From an uncultured bacterium (lineage in GTDB: Bacteria; Pseudomonadota; Gammaproteobacteria; Burkholderiales; Burkholderiaceae_E), in contig CAIPNM010000429.1 of NCBI GenBank assembly GCA_903866395.1, positions 1 to 35,387 of the forward strand: a stretch of DNA of 35,387 nucleotides, given 5' to 3'. Position numbers and translations under genes: made by a program. The notes below the pieces were generated by a model. That model worked only from the letters and a program-made list of their open reading frames with translations. It did no database searches and was not told the DNA's origin. Shown here in pieces: positions 1 to 8,313 of the stretch (its first letter is position 1; every line of letters starts with the position of its first letter).

Positions 1-951
1 CTCGTCGGGCCCAGGATTGACCCATGAAATGGCGAATACGGTAAATCCCGCTCTCACCAGATAACGAATCAGCGAGTGATCGGGCGACAGATCCAGGATG
101 TAGTACTTCATGATCCAGGCCGACACGATCAGGACCGGCTCGGGATGCACCGAAGGTGTCTGCGGAAGATATTGGATCAACTCAATCAGCCGATTTCGAA
201 ACACCACCACGCCGGGTGTGATCGCAACCGCCTCGCCGGGGGTGAACGCCTCCGCACCCGCTGGCGGTTCGCCGAGCACGCCCCGCCGCAGGTCATCAAC
301 AAAGTTCAATGCGCCACGCAGCAGATTGCCCCCACCGCTGCGTGTTGTCTCATCCAGCACCTCCGGATTAGTCAAGGGAAAATTGGCGGGCGCCCACGCA
401 TCCAGCATCTGTCGGACGCAAAAATTGACCACCTGTGAATGATGCGGCGACACGCCGTGGACATCGGTCGTCGCGTTGTGCCACCACTGCTGCTGCATCA
501 GAAACGCCTGATGCATCGCGTTAAAGGGCCATCGGCTCCATGCCTCCCCGCGGAACCGGCGATCGCCTGGCAGGGGTTCGATACAGGTTGGACATTCATG
601 CTGTTGTAAGAGAAGCACCAGATACCAGCCGTAGCGAAGCGATTTTCTGGAAAGCTTTCGGATGAGCTCCACCTGCTTTCCAGGTGAGGAAGACAAGTGA
701 AGCAACCAGTCACTGAAGGCAAGCGCAATCGCCACCGGCGACACACCATGAGTCCAGCCGGCTAGCAGGGCCTGCGCCAATTGATCGGTCTGTCGTGCCA
801 CCAGCGCAGCCGCATCCACATCAACGCTTCCCTTAAAAGGGGGCTCCGGATGCAGCGCGCCAATGACTGGTGTCAAGGTGGGCGCGGGCACTGTGATTGG
901 TCGGCGGCGAGCACCTGCCGTACGTAGTGAAGACTGCGGGCGACGGCTCAT
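1..951 (-). CDS. phaC: Poly(3-hydroxyalkanoate) synthase (class I PhaC), N-terminal part, runs off the left edge
   Basis: Polymerises (R)-3-hydroxyacyl-CoA into polyhydroxyalkanoate granules. The minus frame is open from ATG at 951 to position 1, giving 317 residues. It shows the class I N-terminal hallmarks: FRGEAWSRWPFN near residue 133, PANFPLTNPEVL near 191, the GGGNLLRG stretch, ITPGVVVFRN, LIELIQYLP, then the start of the alpha/beta-hydrolase core with IMKYYILDLSP and FAISWVNPGPDE at the edge. The lipase-like Cys box and the catalytic Asp and His would lie outside the window, so activity cannot be judged. The start is chosen because it is in frame, preceded by CTGAGG, and gives an N-terminal length normal for the family. 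It is divergent from the hydroxy-acid oxidase gene and appears unrelated to the catabolic operons. Confidence 0.93.
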   Translation of the reverse strand, partial: MSRRPQSSLRTAGARRRPITVPAPTLTPVIGALHPEPPFKGSVDVDAAALVARQTDQLAQALLAGWTHGVSPVAIALAFSDWLLHLSSSPGKQVELIRKLSRKSLRYGWYLVLLLQQHECPTCIEPLPGDRRFRGEAWSRWPFNAMHQAFLMQQQWWHNATTDVHGVSPHHSQVVNFCVRQMLDAWAPANFPLTNPEVLDETTRSGGGNLLRGALNFVDDLRRGVLGEPPAGAEAFTPGEAVAITPGVVVFRNRLIELIQYLPQTPSVHPEPVLIVSAWIMKYYILDLSPDHSLIRYLVRAGFTVFAISWVNPGPDE

Positions 952-1040
952 GGCGGAAGGCCTCAGAAAACGACCCGGCATGTTGACGGGGTTGCATCGC
1001 GATGGGTTTGATCGCGGTCGCCGCAACCGAAGTACACAGT

Positions 1041-1101
1041 CATGATCACGCGCTTTACAGCAACGGTTTGACGCCCATCACCAAAGACAACATGATCACG
1101 C
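1041..1101. repeat. Direct repeat CATGATCACGC x2, 50 bp apart, in the phaC / oxidase intergenic region
   Basis: CATGATCACGC occurs at 1041-1051 and again at 1091-1101, exactly 50 bp apart, and each copy contains the palindrome TGATCA. The second copy ends one base before the ATG at 1103, where a ribosome binding site would be expected; none is evident. The 50-bp spacing is close to five helical turns, so a pair of operator half-sites is possible. That role is inference only. Confidence 0.5.
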
Positions 1102-1102
1102 C

Positions 1103-2239
1103 ATGAACCTCGACCGCCTTTACAACCTCTCCGACGTCCGTGAAGCCGCCCGAAAGCGGTTGCCCAAGGGAATCTTTGAATTCATCGACCGTGGTGCGGA
1201 AGATGACGAAGCCCTCGCGCACAACCGCGAAGCGTTTCGTCGCATCAAAGCCCGGCCCCAGGCGCTCCTCGATGTCAGCCAGCGCAGCTGCGAAGCCACC
1301 ATGCTGGGTGAGCGTTTTTCAATGCCAATGGCGATCGCCCCTACAGGCGCGGCCGGGCTGGTCTGGTACCAGGGCGAAATGGAGCTCGCCAAAGCGGCTG
1401 CGGCCACTGGGATTCCCTTTACGATCGCCACCCGTTCAATGAGCAGCCTGGAGGAGATCGTCGCGCTGGGCGGCACGCTTTGGTATCAGCTCTATGTGTT
1501 TACCGACCGGGCTCAAACCTGGAAGCTCATCGATAGGGTGGCAGGTTCGGGTGCCAAGGCGCTTCTGGTCACCGCTGACGTGCCGGTTCAACCAAACCGC
1601 GAATTCAACCGGCGAAACGGCTACACCTTCCCGTTCAAGGCCACGCCGCGCTCAGTGATCGACATGCTGCGCCATCCTCGATGGTTGATCGAGGTCATTG
1701 GAAAATATCAGCGCACCACCGGCATTCCCCAGTACGAAAAGATGCCTGAATACGCTGAGAACCTGACCTTCGAGGACATTCGTGAGCTGCGCCGCCGGTG
1801 GCCCGGACAGCTGTTGGTCAAGGGCATTCTGCGCGCGGACGACGCCAAGAAGGCAGTCGATTGCGGCGCCGACGGAGTCGTCGTGTCCAACCATGGCGGA
1901 CGCTGCCTTGATGTGTCCGCCGCCCCCATTGATGTGCTGCCAGAAATCGTAGACGCGGTGGGTCACCGCGCGTCTGTGCTGATGGATAGCGGGGTTCGCC
2001 GCGGCACCGATATCGCGAAAGCCGTGGCGTTTGGCGCGCAGGGCGTGCTCAGCGGCCGGCCGGGGCTTCTCGGTCTTTCACTTGCCGGCCAACCGGGGGC
2101 TGAACATGTTTTGGGGATTCTGCGACGGGAGCTGCTGATCGCCATGGGCCAGCTGGGATGCGCCAAACTGAGCGAGCTGGGCCCACACTTATTTGGGCAT
2201 CCTGCACTGATCCGCTCAGGCCGCCGCGAGCACGCCTGA
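1103..2239 (+). CDS. FMN-dependent alpha-hydroxy-acid dehydrogenase/oxidase (LldD / mandelate dehydrogenase / glycolate oxidase family)
   Basis: Oxidises an L-2-hydroxy acid to the 2-keto acid using FMN in a TIM barrel; length 378 aa is normal. Visible motifs are APTGAAGL (FMN phosphate/ring contact), WYQLYVFTDR, VTADVPV, the active-site LVKGI lysine, SNHGGRCLD with the catalytic His and substrate Arg, and DSGVRRGTDIAKAVAFGAQGVLSGRP at the phosphate site. SNHGGRCLD has Cys where Gln is usual. The Tyr near the N-terminus that contacts substrate carboxylate (Tyr24 of glycolate oxidase) aligns with Phe27 in GIFEFIDRGA. Substrate therefore cannot be assigned. The 3' end overlaps the convergent dioxygenase gene by 24 bp. 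No clear ribosome binding site precedes the ATG. Confidence 0.9.
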   Translation: MNLDRLYNLSDVREAARKRLPKGIFEFIDRGAEDDEALAHNREAFRRIKARPQALLDVSQRSCEATMLGERFSMPMAIAPTGAAGLVWYQGEMELAKAAAATGIPFTIATRSMSSLEEIVALGGTLWYQLYVFTDRAQTWKLIDRVAGSGAKALLVTADVPVQPNREFNRRNGYTFPFKATPRSVIDMLRHPRWLIEVIGKYQRTTGIPQYEKMPEYAENLTFEDIRELRRRWPGQLLVKGILRADDAKKAVDCGADGVVVSNHGGRCLDVSAAPIDVLPEIVDAVGHRASVLMDSGVRRGTDIAKAVAFGAQGVLSGRPGLLGLSLAGQPGAEHVLGILRRELLIAMGQLGCAKLSELGPHLFGHPALIRSGRREHA

Positions 2240-3115
2240 AGTAAACGCCGGGTCGAACACTTTATCGGCCAGCACCTGACAACGTTTCATGAGCCGCGGT
2301 TCATCGGCAGCATAGTCGGCCACCGCGTTATGCCAGGTGCCCAGGTGGTCCCACATGAGAACATCGCCCACCTGCCAGCGATGCGTGTAGCGAAACTGAG
2401 GCTGCAGGACATGGTCATAGAGCTGCGCAAGTAACGCATCGCTCTCTTGTGAAGGCAGACCCTCTATCCGCTCGGTGAACCCCGGGTTCACATAAATCAC
2501 GCGACGTCCGGTGATGGGATGAGTGAGCCAGACCGGATGCTGCACCGGGGGCCGAGCCAGGCGTTGCGCCTCGGTAAGAGGTGGACGCGTTGAGCCCTTT
2601 TCGCGCCGCATGAACTCCCAGTAGAAATTCAGATCGTGAACAGCGCTCAGCCCCTCCAGGCGGCTGACCAGCGAGGGCGCTAGCGAATCAAATGCAGCCT
2701 GCGTGCTGACGAATTCGGTGGCACCCAGCACCTGCCCATCTCGCACCGGCACGCGGTGGGCCACCAGCACATTCACGAAACCCACCGTGGCGTTGTAGGT
2801 CATGTCGGTATGCCATGACTGCCCCGCATCGGCGAGCCCGATGGGCTGGCCGTCATCAACCATGTTCGACAGAATCGTGACTTCGGGTTGGCCCGGTTCA
2901 TGGTAAGGCACGCCTTTGATCACCTGAAGCGAACCAAACCGTGCCGAGAACGCGCTGAGCGCCTTTGCATCGATCGGCTGATTGGGGAAGTGAAGGACGC
3001 CCCGATCACCCAACGCATGAAACAGGCGGGCAAACTGCTGATCGGTGAGCGGCGCCGACAGATCGATACCGGTGACTGTCGCACCCAAGAGGCCATCATG
3101 CGATGCAATGTTCAT
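2216..3115 (-). CDS. TauD/TfdA-family Fe(II)/2-oxoglutarate-dependent dioxygenase
   Basis: Cytoplasmic non-haem iron enzyme that hydroxylates a substrate while decarboxylating 2-oxoglutarate. The 299-aa product carries the iron triad as WHTDMTY (His102, Asp104) and TWHNAVADY (about His262), with the 2-oxoglutarate arginine in PRLMKRCQV. N-terminal GATVTGIDLSAPL and GDRGVLHFPNQ are typical of the family. The frame remains open far upstream, but the ATG at 3115 is chosen because GAGGGAG lies just before it and the protein then starts where the family does. It is the last gene of the minus operon, 13 bp after the FAH-family gene, and overlaps the convergent oxidase gene by 24 bp. The substrate is unknown; TauD, TfdA and carnitine-type relatives act on very different compounds. 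Confidence 0.92.
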   Translation of the reverse strand: MNIASHDGLLGATVTGIDLSAPLTDQQFARLFHALGDRGVLHFPNQPIDAKALSAFSARFGSLQVIKGVPYHEPGQPEVTILSNMVDDGQPIGLADAGQSWHTDMTYNATVGFVNVLVAHRVPVRDGQVLGATEFVSTQAAFDSLAPSLVSRLEGLSAVHDLNFYWEFMRREKGSTRPPLTEAQRLARPPVQHPVWLTHPITGRRVIYVNPGFTERIEGLPSQESDALLAQLYDHVLQPQFRYTHRWQVGDVLMWDHLGTWHNAVADYAADEPRLMKRCQVLADKVFDPAFTSGVLAAA

Positions 3116-3128
3116 GGCGGAGGCTCCC

Positions 3129-4142
3129 TCAGATACGACGCCAGGGACGCGCGGGTGGTTGACCAATTGTGCAGCGGAGCGATCCAATGCCCGAGATCCG
3201 AAATTCAACCCGGTCGCCTGGCGACAGCCGCAGGCCCAAGTCCATGGCGGAGCCCCCCGCGTAGCAGCCTGCGCTGATGACCTGCCCTGGTGCGACCGAT
3301 TGGCCCATCGAGAGGTAGGACAGCATTTCCGGGAAGGTCCACACCATGCCCTGCGCCGAGGATTCAGACACCTGCTTACCGTTGATATGAAGCGACAGAT
3401 GGAGGCCCCGTGGATCGCCGATTTCATCGCGCGTGACCAGCCAAGGCCCCATGCCATTGCCTGAATCAAAGTCTTTGCCTTTGGACGGACCCCGTCCGGT
3501 CTTCATTTCCTCGCGTTGAATATCACGAACGCTCGCATCATTGACGATGGTGTAACCGGCTATGGCACGCTCAGCAGCATTCAAGTCAAGGTCTTTACCG
3601 CCCGTGCCGACGATGCAAACGAGTTCACACTCGACATCAACCTCAGACGCATAAGGCGGATATTCCAGGACCGCATCGGTTCCGACATAGGAATCGGGGT
3701 TGCCTTTCCAGTAGGGTTTGACGCCGCTTTCTTCGGGCGCACGGCTGAGATTGAATCCGTGCGCCGCGCCAGATGCCGTATGGGCCGGCCAGACACTGAA
3801 ATTAGCTACTCCGGCCGGGCGCGGCACCGGCGCGAGGAACCGAACTTCATCAACTGGATGAACGAGGCGCTGCCCGCTGGCGGTATGACTAACCCCGGCG
3901 CCCAGAACGGTTTCGATGGCCTCGCCGATCCAGTCAAACACTCGGTCGCCGGATGCGATGAGGGCCACCATATCGGGCGGTACTTCGGCATGCCCCACCC
4001 GCTCGGCGGCGGAGGCCGGCAATTGCCGCTCCTGCCAGGCCACCCGGACCGCCGTGGCGTCGACCACACCGAGCGCGTGGCTCACGCCAATCCGGCGTAA
4101 GCGTCCCACCGGCGTTGAGAGTTCAATGGTTGCGAGTTTCAT
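3129..4142 (-). CDS. Fumarylacetoacetate hydrolase (FAH) superfamily protein
   Basis: The C-terminal half has the FAH fold motifs: a metal-binding ECE pair in VDVECELVCIVG, YTIVNDASVRDIQ with the third acidic ligand, a SKGKDFD lysine/aspartate, MGPWLVTRDEI, and closing GDRVEFRISGIG. The family includes C-C hydrolases, 2-keto-acid hydratases and decarboxylases that need Mg or Mn. The 337-aa length includes an N-terminal domain starting KLATIELSTPVGRLRRIG, as in the longer FAHD-like members. The start at 4142 follows CAGGA; an upstream in-frame ATG would run into the Bug gene. It lies 58 bp after the Bug gene and 13 bp before the dioxygenase gene. A hydrolytic or decarboxylating step late in the minus-strand pathway is inferred; the substrate is not visible. 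Confidence 0.9.
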   Translation of the reverse strand: MKLATIELSTPVGRLRRIGVSHALGVVDATAVRVAWQERQLPASAAERVGHAEVPPDMVALIASGDRVFDWIGEAIETVLGAGVSHTASGQRLVHPVDEVRFLAPVPRPAGVANFSVWPAHTASGAAHGFNLSRAPEESGVKPYWKGNPDSYVGTDAVLEYPPYASEVDVECELVCIVGTGGKDLDLNAAERAIAGYTIVNDASVRDIQREEMKTGRGPSKGKDFDSGNGMGPWLVTRDEIGDPRGLHLSLHINGKQVSESSAQGMVWTFPEMLSYLSMGQSVAPGQVISAGCYAGGSAMDLGLRLSPGDRVEFRISGIGSLRCTIGQPPARPWRRI

Positions 4143-4200
4143 GCGAATCCTGGCGGTTTGAAGCGGTGTCAGAGGATGAGCTGCGCAAGTGCTGACGGAG

Positions 4201-5205
4201 TCACTCCGCCTTGATGCCAGCAGCTTTGGCAACCTCGCGCCATGTCTGCGTATCGCGCTCGATGAAGCTGCGGAAAGGCTGCGCGGGCAAGGGGTCGGGC
4301 TGCAGCCCAGTATCGATGAGTTTCGACTGAATGTCGGGCTGTGACAGCGCCTCGGCCAGTGCGGTGTAAAGCCGGTCACGAATCGGGTCTGGAATGCCCG
4401 CTGGTCCGACCATGCCGAACCAGGAATTCGCCACGATACCCGGTACGCCCTGTTCAATGGCTGTACCAATGTCGGGAAGCTGCTTCTGCCGCACTTCAGA
4501 CGTGACAGCGATGGCTTTGAGCCGACCCGATCGGATATGCGGAAGCAAAGCCACCGTGTAGATGATCATCGGGACATGCCCGGCCACTGCGTCACTGACT
4601 GCCTGGCCCTGGTTGCTGTAAGGAACGTGCACGAACTGGGCGCCAGTACGAAGCGCGATCAACTCCCCCGCCAGATGGTTGGAGCCCCCGTGTCCGCCAG
4701 ACGAATAGCGAACGCCTCCGGCTACCGTCCGCGACCATGCGATCAGTTCGGGAAGCGTGCTGGCGGGAACCGACGGATGAACGGCAACCACGTTGGTGGC
4801 CGTACAAGCCCGCCCGATATGGGTGAAGTCACGCAGATTGTCGTAGGGCATGGCTGCGCCGCGGATGGCAGGCGCGATAGACATGGCTGACACCGCCGAC
4901 ATGCCAATGGTGTAGCCATCAGGCGTGGCGCGGGCAACCTGCTCTGCACCGATGGCGCCAGCGGCGCCCACCCGATTTTCAATGACCAGATTCTGACCCA
5001 GCGTTTGCGACATTCGCGCAGCCAGATGCCGGGTCATGATGTCGGTTGCCGATCCGGCGGCAAAGGTCACGATGATGCGAATCGGGCGACTGGGGTACTC
5101 GGCACGCGCCTGGGCGCCGGCCGATGGGGCAATCGCACCGAGCGCCGAGGCGCCCAGTGCACCCACGATCTGCCTACGGGCCTTTGAATCAGGAACGATT
5201 GACAT
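4201..5205 (-). CDS. Bug/TctC-family periplasmic solute-binding protein
   Basis: Periplasmic receptor of the tripartite tricarboxylate transporter type, 334 aa. The N-terminus has a basic stretch (KARRQ), a hydrophobic Ala-rich segment and SAGAQA, consistent with a Tat-like or Sec signal peptide. The mature protein begins YPSRPIRIIVTFAAGSATDIMTR, the signature of the family, followed by VIENRVGAAGAIG, TPDGYTIG and PDIGTAIEQGVPG. No TctA or TctB membrane subunit is nearby, which is normal for the expanded Bug set of Burkholderiales. The start overlaps the nitrile hydratase accessory gene by 17 bp and is preceded by CTGGAG, so the two are probably translated from one message. Likely ligands are carboxylates or amides, but the ligand cannot be read from sequence. 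Confidence 0.94.
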   Translation of the reverse strand: MSIVPDSKARRQIVGALGASALGAIAPSAGAQARAEYPSRPIRIIVTFAAGSATDIMTRHLAARMSQTLGQNLVIENRVGAAGAIGAEQVARATPDGYTIGMSAVSAMSIAPAIRGAAMPYDNLRDFTHIGRACTATNVVAVHPSVPASTLPELIAWSRTVAGGVRYSSGGHGGSNHLAGELIALRTGAQFVHVPYSNQGQAVSDAVAGHVPMIIYTVALLPHIRSGRLKAIAVTSEVRQKQLPDIGTAIEQGVPGIVANSWFGMVGPAGIPDPIRDRLYTALAEALSQPDIQSKLIDTGLQPDPLPAQPFRSFIERDTQTWREVAKAAGIKAE

Positions 5206-5590
5206 GGTTGACTCCAGCAGGGTTGGGGGTGGAATGAGCATGACCAGGGTTGATCGGCCAGCAGGCAAGTCGCCTGGCTTGTAACTGCTCCGCCGAGGTA
5301 ATGCCCTTTGCAATCAGCAGCGACTCGGCCGCCGCGATCCATTGCTCGCCATAGCTTCGCCGCCGACCATCGGTGGCCTCCTTGGCGCCTGACTCGGCAA
5401 TGCTTCGAGACAGAAAACCAACCCACTCCGACCAAGTGAAATGGCCGGCCTCCGATAGCTTGACCACCATGGCGAACGCACGGGCTTCCCAGGGACTTTG
5501 AAACTGAGGAGGCTCACCCGCCTCGAGCGCGCGGTCCCAGGCGGATGCAAGCCCTACTCCACGTCCCGTCTGATCAGGCACGGGTTTCAT
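5189..5590 (-). CDS. Nitrile hydratase accessory (activator / metallochaperone-like) protein
   Basis: A 133-aa protein resembling the N-terminal half of nitrile hydratase beta subunits: PQFQSPWEARAFAMVVKLSEAGHFTWSEWVGFLSRSI followed by a YGEQWIAAAESLLIAKGI segment. In cobalt-type systems such small beta-like proteins help load cobalt and install the oxidised cysteines of the alpha subunit. That role is family knowledge, not shown here. The ATG at 5590 is used because it overlaps the end of the beta-subunit gene by 17 bp and leaves a protein of usual size; the frame is open upstream but antisense-like. The C-terminus, from about PINPGHAHSTPNPAG, is low-complexity and overlaps the next gene's start. 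Confidence 0.85.
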   Translation of the reverse strand: MKPVPDQTGRGVGLASAWDRALEAGEPPQFQSPWEARAFAMVVKLSEAGHFTWSEWVGFLSRSIAESGAKEATDGRRRSYGEQWIAAAESLLIAKGITSAEQLQARRLACWPINPGHAHSTPNPAGVNHVNRS

Positions 5591-6266
5591 TGGCACCCGA
5601 GGCCGTGTGGGCAAGCAGGTACGACTCCCAGCAGTCGAGATAAACGCAGGCCGCCGTGGTGTCGGGTCCCCAGAGCTCTGCGGCCTCGAACCGAACCGCG
5701 TACAGCCACTCGGGCTGCTCGCCCTGGAAGACAGCGTTCGTATCAGGGAGCACGTGAACGCCGCGCACGGCGGAAATCGTGCCGGTACGGCCCCGTGCAT
5801 AGCGCGGGAGCCGGGTGTGCGTGGCGGGATGTGCGTTGATCGTGCGAACCCGTTGGCCCACCACAAAGCGCGCAGGCGCCGAGGCCTCGCGGGTTGAGGG
5901 CCAACCGCGCGAAAAGAGCGCCTCAACTGACTCACCGGCAAGCTTTCGAAACTGCGCAGGAACCTGAGCATCCGATTGCGCGTGACCGGACGCCAATTCG
6001 GCCGCGCTCAGCAGTCCTCGTGCTTCGATGAGATGTTGGAGAGCCTCAAGCCAGATCCGGTAATAGCCTCCACCCAGGTACACGGAGGGTGGGAGACTTT
6101 CCCGCACAAAGCGCGAGGCATCGATATTCCAACAGCCCCCTGCCCCCAGTGCGAGCGTGAGCGCGAACGCCCGACGCTCCCAGTCATGGTGAAACAGCGG
6201 TTCGCCAGGCTCCTGCTCCACACGGCCGAAGCACTGCATGCCGCCCATGTCGTGAAGACCGTTCAA
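5574..6266 (-). CDS. nthB: Nitrile hydratase subunit beta
   Basis: Structural partner of the alpha subunit in an alpha2beta2 nitrile hydratase converting nitriles to amides. The 230-aa product starts with the diagnostic [14 protein letters not shown], then [17 protein letters not shown], a [26 protein letters not shown] helical segment, and a C-terminal SH3-like barrel beginning about residue 130 ([26 protein letters not shown]). [10 protein letters not shown] is the conserved turn that contacts the alpha subunit. The subunit is a single full-length chain, not split as in toyocamycin nitrile hydratase. Its ATG overlaps the alpha-subunit stop as ATGA, so translation is coupled in the order alpha, beta, accessory. 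Confidence 0.96.
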   Translation of the reverse strand: MNGLHDMGGMQCFGRVEQEPGEPLFHHDWERRAFALTLALGAGGCWNIDASRFVRESLPPSVYLGGGYYRIWLEALQHLIEARGLLSAAELASGHAQSDAQVPAQFRKLAGESVEALFSRGWPSTREASAPARFVVGQRVRTINAHPATHTRLPRYARGRTGTISAVRGVHVLPDTNAVFQGEQPEWLYAVRFEAAELWGPDTTAACVYLDCWESYLLAHTASGANETRA

Positions 6267-6889
6267 GGCAACACCTCGGAACGCGCCGCCGGCGCTCGGA
6301 CAATGTCGGTGCCGATCATTGCGTTGCGGCTCACCAGTTCGGCGAGCGACGCCTCCGACAGATGCTCAGTGCCTTCGGGCTGCATGGGGAGAACCAGGTA
6401 GCGGACTTCAGCGTTGGAGTCCCAGACCTGTATCTGGGTATCAGCAGGCAGATGGAGACCGAAATCCGCAAGCACACCACGCGGATCGATCACCGCACGC
6501 GATCGGTAGGGCGCCGACTTGTACCAGCCTGGGGGTAAACCCAGGAGCGGCCACGGATAGCAGGAACAAAGCGTGCAGACGACCAGGTTATGCAGCTGGG
6601 CGGTGTTTTCAACCACCACCACATGCTCACCCTGACGCCCGGTGTAGCCCATGGACGCGATGGCTTCATCGGGCGCAGACAGCAGCCGCGCTTTAAACAA
6701 GGGATCGAGCCAGGCGCGCGCCACCACCCGTGCCCCATTGCGGGGTCCGATCTGGGTTTCATACAGATCAAGGATGGCCTGTAGCGCATGGCGATCGACC
6801 AACGACTTGTCGATCAGCAGTGACTCGAGGGCGTTGACTCGCGCTTCAAGCTCCCGATTGATACGCTCCTGCTCGCCTTCCTGATTCAT
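6263..6889 (-). CDS. nthA: Nitrile hydratase subunit alpha, cobalt type
   Basis: Catalytic subunit hydrating nitriles to amides. The metal site is [11 protein letters not shown] with Cys105, Thr106, Cys108, Ser109 and Cys110. Thr before Leu marks the non-corrin cobalt class; iron enzymes have Ser there. The site is followed by the usual [46 protein letters not shown] and [23 protein letters not shown]. The 208-aa length matches the family and all ligands are present, so an active enzyme is expected. The gene lies 25 bp after a crotonase-family gene and is unusual in having CoA-ester enzymes upstream and no amidase downstream. The ribosome binding site is weak. Confidence 0.96.
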   Translation of the reverse strand: MNQEGEQERINRELEARVNALESLLIDKSLVDRHALQAILDLYETQIGPRNGARVVARAWLDPLFKARLLSAPDEAIASMGYTGRQGEHVVVVENTAQLHNLVVCTLCSCYPWPLLGLPPGWYKSAPYRSRAVIDPRGVLADFGLHLPADTQIQVWDSNAEVRYLVLPMQPEGTEHLSEASLAELVSRNAMIGTDIVRAPAARSEVLP

Positions 6890-6914
6890 AGGGGGTAGCG
6901 TGACCTAACGTGCC

Positions 6915-7733
6915 TTAGCCCTGGGACCTGGCACTGGGAAAATTCGGTGCCCGCTTCTCTCGAACGGCGGCCAATCCTTCACGCGCATCGGGGCCGAGGA
7001 ACCCCTGCATTTCGAGTGCGAGCGAATGGTCAAAAATGGGGCCTGCCATTCGCATCCATTGATTGATGGCTTGTTTGGTGCCCCGAATGGCACTTTGGCT
7101 GCCCATGGCCAGCCGCTCGGCGACGTTGAGCGCGCGCGGCAAGACTTCATCTCGCGGGGCGCAGGCCGTGACCAGACCGATCCGCTCTGCTTCGCGGCCG
7201 TCGATAAAGTCGGCGGTCATGAGGTAGTACTTCGCCTTGGCCACGCCGCACAACAGCGGCCAGATGATGGCTGCATGGTCACCGGCTGCCACCCCGAGTC
7301 GTACGTGTCCGTCGGAGATGCGCGCGTCCTCCGCCATGATGCTGATATCAGCCAACAGCGCCACCGCGAGACCCGCCCCCACCGCAGTGCCGTTGATGGC
7401 AGAGATGATGGGCTTATCGCAGGCCAAGATGTTGTAGACCAGGTCGGCTGCCTCTTTCTGAAGATGCGCGATCTGATCGGCGTTACCGATCATCTCCTGA
7501 ATCCAGGAGAGATCGCCGCCCGCAGAAAACGCACGATCGCCCGCGCCTGTCACGACCACCACCTTCACCGCGGGATCGTCACCCACCACGCCCCATAACT
7601 TGGACAACTCGAGATGGAGGCGCGCATCGGTTGCATTCATCGCCGCCGGTCGGTTGAGCGTAGCGAGCAGCACGCCATTCGGCCGGTGCTCGAACAGGAT
7701 GTGCTGGAAATCAGAATAGTTCATAGGTGTCAT
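6915..7733 (-). CDS. Crotonase-family protein lacking the hydratase glutamates
   Basis: A 272-aa crotonase-fold protein that should bind an acyl-CoA. The oxyanion-hole regions are present as [15 protein letters not shown] (about residues 66-80) and [19 protein letters not shown] (112-130). The two glutamates that activate water in enoyl-CoA hydratase are missing: the first aligns with Ala123 and the second with His143 (ISDGHVRLG). The segment [13 protein letters not shown] is shared with a subgroup of annotated hydratases of unclear function. Hydratase activity is therefore doubtful; isomerase, hydrolase or C-C bond chemistry is possible. The start at 7733 overlaps the preceding MaoC-like stop as ATGA; a second ATG nine bases later (7724) is an alternative. 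Confidence 0.88.
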   Translation of the reverse strand: MTPMNYSDFQHILFEHRPNGVLLATLNRPAAMNATDARLHLELSKLWGVVGDDPAVKVVVVTGAGDRAFSAGGDLSWIQEMIGNADQIAHLQKEAADLVYNILACDKPIISAINGTAVGAGLAVALLADISIMAEDARISDGHVRLGVAAGDHAAIIWPLLCGVAKAKYYLMTADFIDGREAERIGLVTACAPRDEVLPRALNVAERLAMGSQSAIRGTKQAINQWMRMAGPIFDHSLALEMQGFLGPDAREGLAAVREKRAPNFPSARSQG

Positions 7734-8266
7734 CGCGACAGAATATCGCGGACCTCGCGGAAGTAAAGCGTTCCGTTCCGGACATCGGTCACCAGCACTT
7801 CGTGGCGCACGTAGCGGCGCTCGCGTTTAATGAACTTGTCAATCGCCCTGGCAGTGATGCGAACCGTTGCCCCCACCGGAATCGGTTCGAGAATCTCGGA
7901 TTCATGGAAGGTATGAATCGATCCGATTGCAAACGGCTTGGTGTGATCAAACTGAACCGACAGCACAAAATGTGACACCAGGAGCGGCGGGACGATCGCC
8001 CCGCCAAACGGCGATTCGCCTGGCACATACCAGGTGTTCATCTTCCAACCCTCGTACCAGGGGTTGTAGTCCTCCACCGCATCAGCATAGAGAATCACGA
8101 GTTCGGGCGTGATGTGGAGGTCTCTCGATAGCTCGTCTCCCACATTGACCATGTCCCAATAGGTCTGGCATTCGCTCTGCAGACTATCTACGAACTCACG
8201 CGTCTGCTGGATCTGGATCTCGGTCATCGGCATCAGCGAGTCGGTTTTAATGGTGTTAGCGCTCAT
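7730..8266 (-). CDS. MaoC-like hot-dog protein (Asp-only half of a split dyad)
   Basis: A 178-aa single hot-dog domain resembling the FAS1-like/MaoC N-terminal dehydratase family, expected to hydrate enoyl-CoA or dehydrate hydroxyacyl-CoA. The hydratase-2 motif G-D-x-N-P-x-H reads EDYNPWY at residues 65-71: the catalytic Asp66 is kept but the His position is Tyr71. GGAIVPPLLVSHF follows as usual. The next-door gene shows the opposite pattern. Such half-size MaoC proteins often form heterodimers encoded side by side, so the two are probably subunits of one enzyme. AGGAA precedes the ATG at 8266. The stop overlaps the following crotonase start. Confidence 0.85.
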   Translation of the reverse strand: MSANTIKTDSLMPMTEIQIQQTREFVDSLQSECQTYWDMVNVGDELSRDLHITPELVILYADAVEDYNPWYEGWKMNTWYVPGESPFGGAIVPPLLVSHFVLSVQFDHTKPFAIGSIHTFHESEILEPIPVGATVRITARAIDKFIKRERRYVRHEVLVTDVRNGTLYFREVRDILSR

Positions 8267-8313
8267 GGTGTGTTCCTGTCCGCTTCATCAATCAGGGCTG
8301 CGTGGGGGCGGCA

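Noticed and set aside
76-442. Plus-strand open frames at the left end
   Set aside because: They are antisense to the clear PHA synthase coding sequence.
3116-3469. N-terminal extension of the dioxygenase frame up to an ATG at 3469
   Set aside because: The extension lies antiphase inside the FAH-family gene, matches no family, and the ATG at 3115 has a good ribosome binding site.
5189-6889. Thiocyanate hydrolase or a three-subunit toyocamycin-type nitrile hydratase
   Set aside because: The beta subunit is one full-length chain with normal N- and C-terminal domains and the third gene resembles an accessory protein, as in ordinary cobalt nitrile hydratases.
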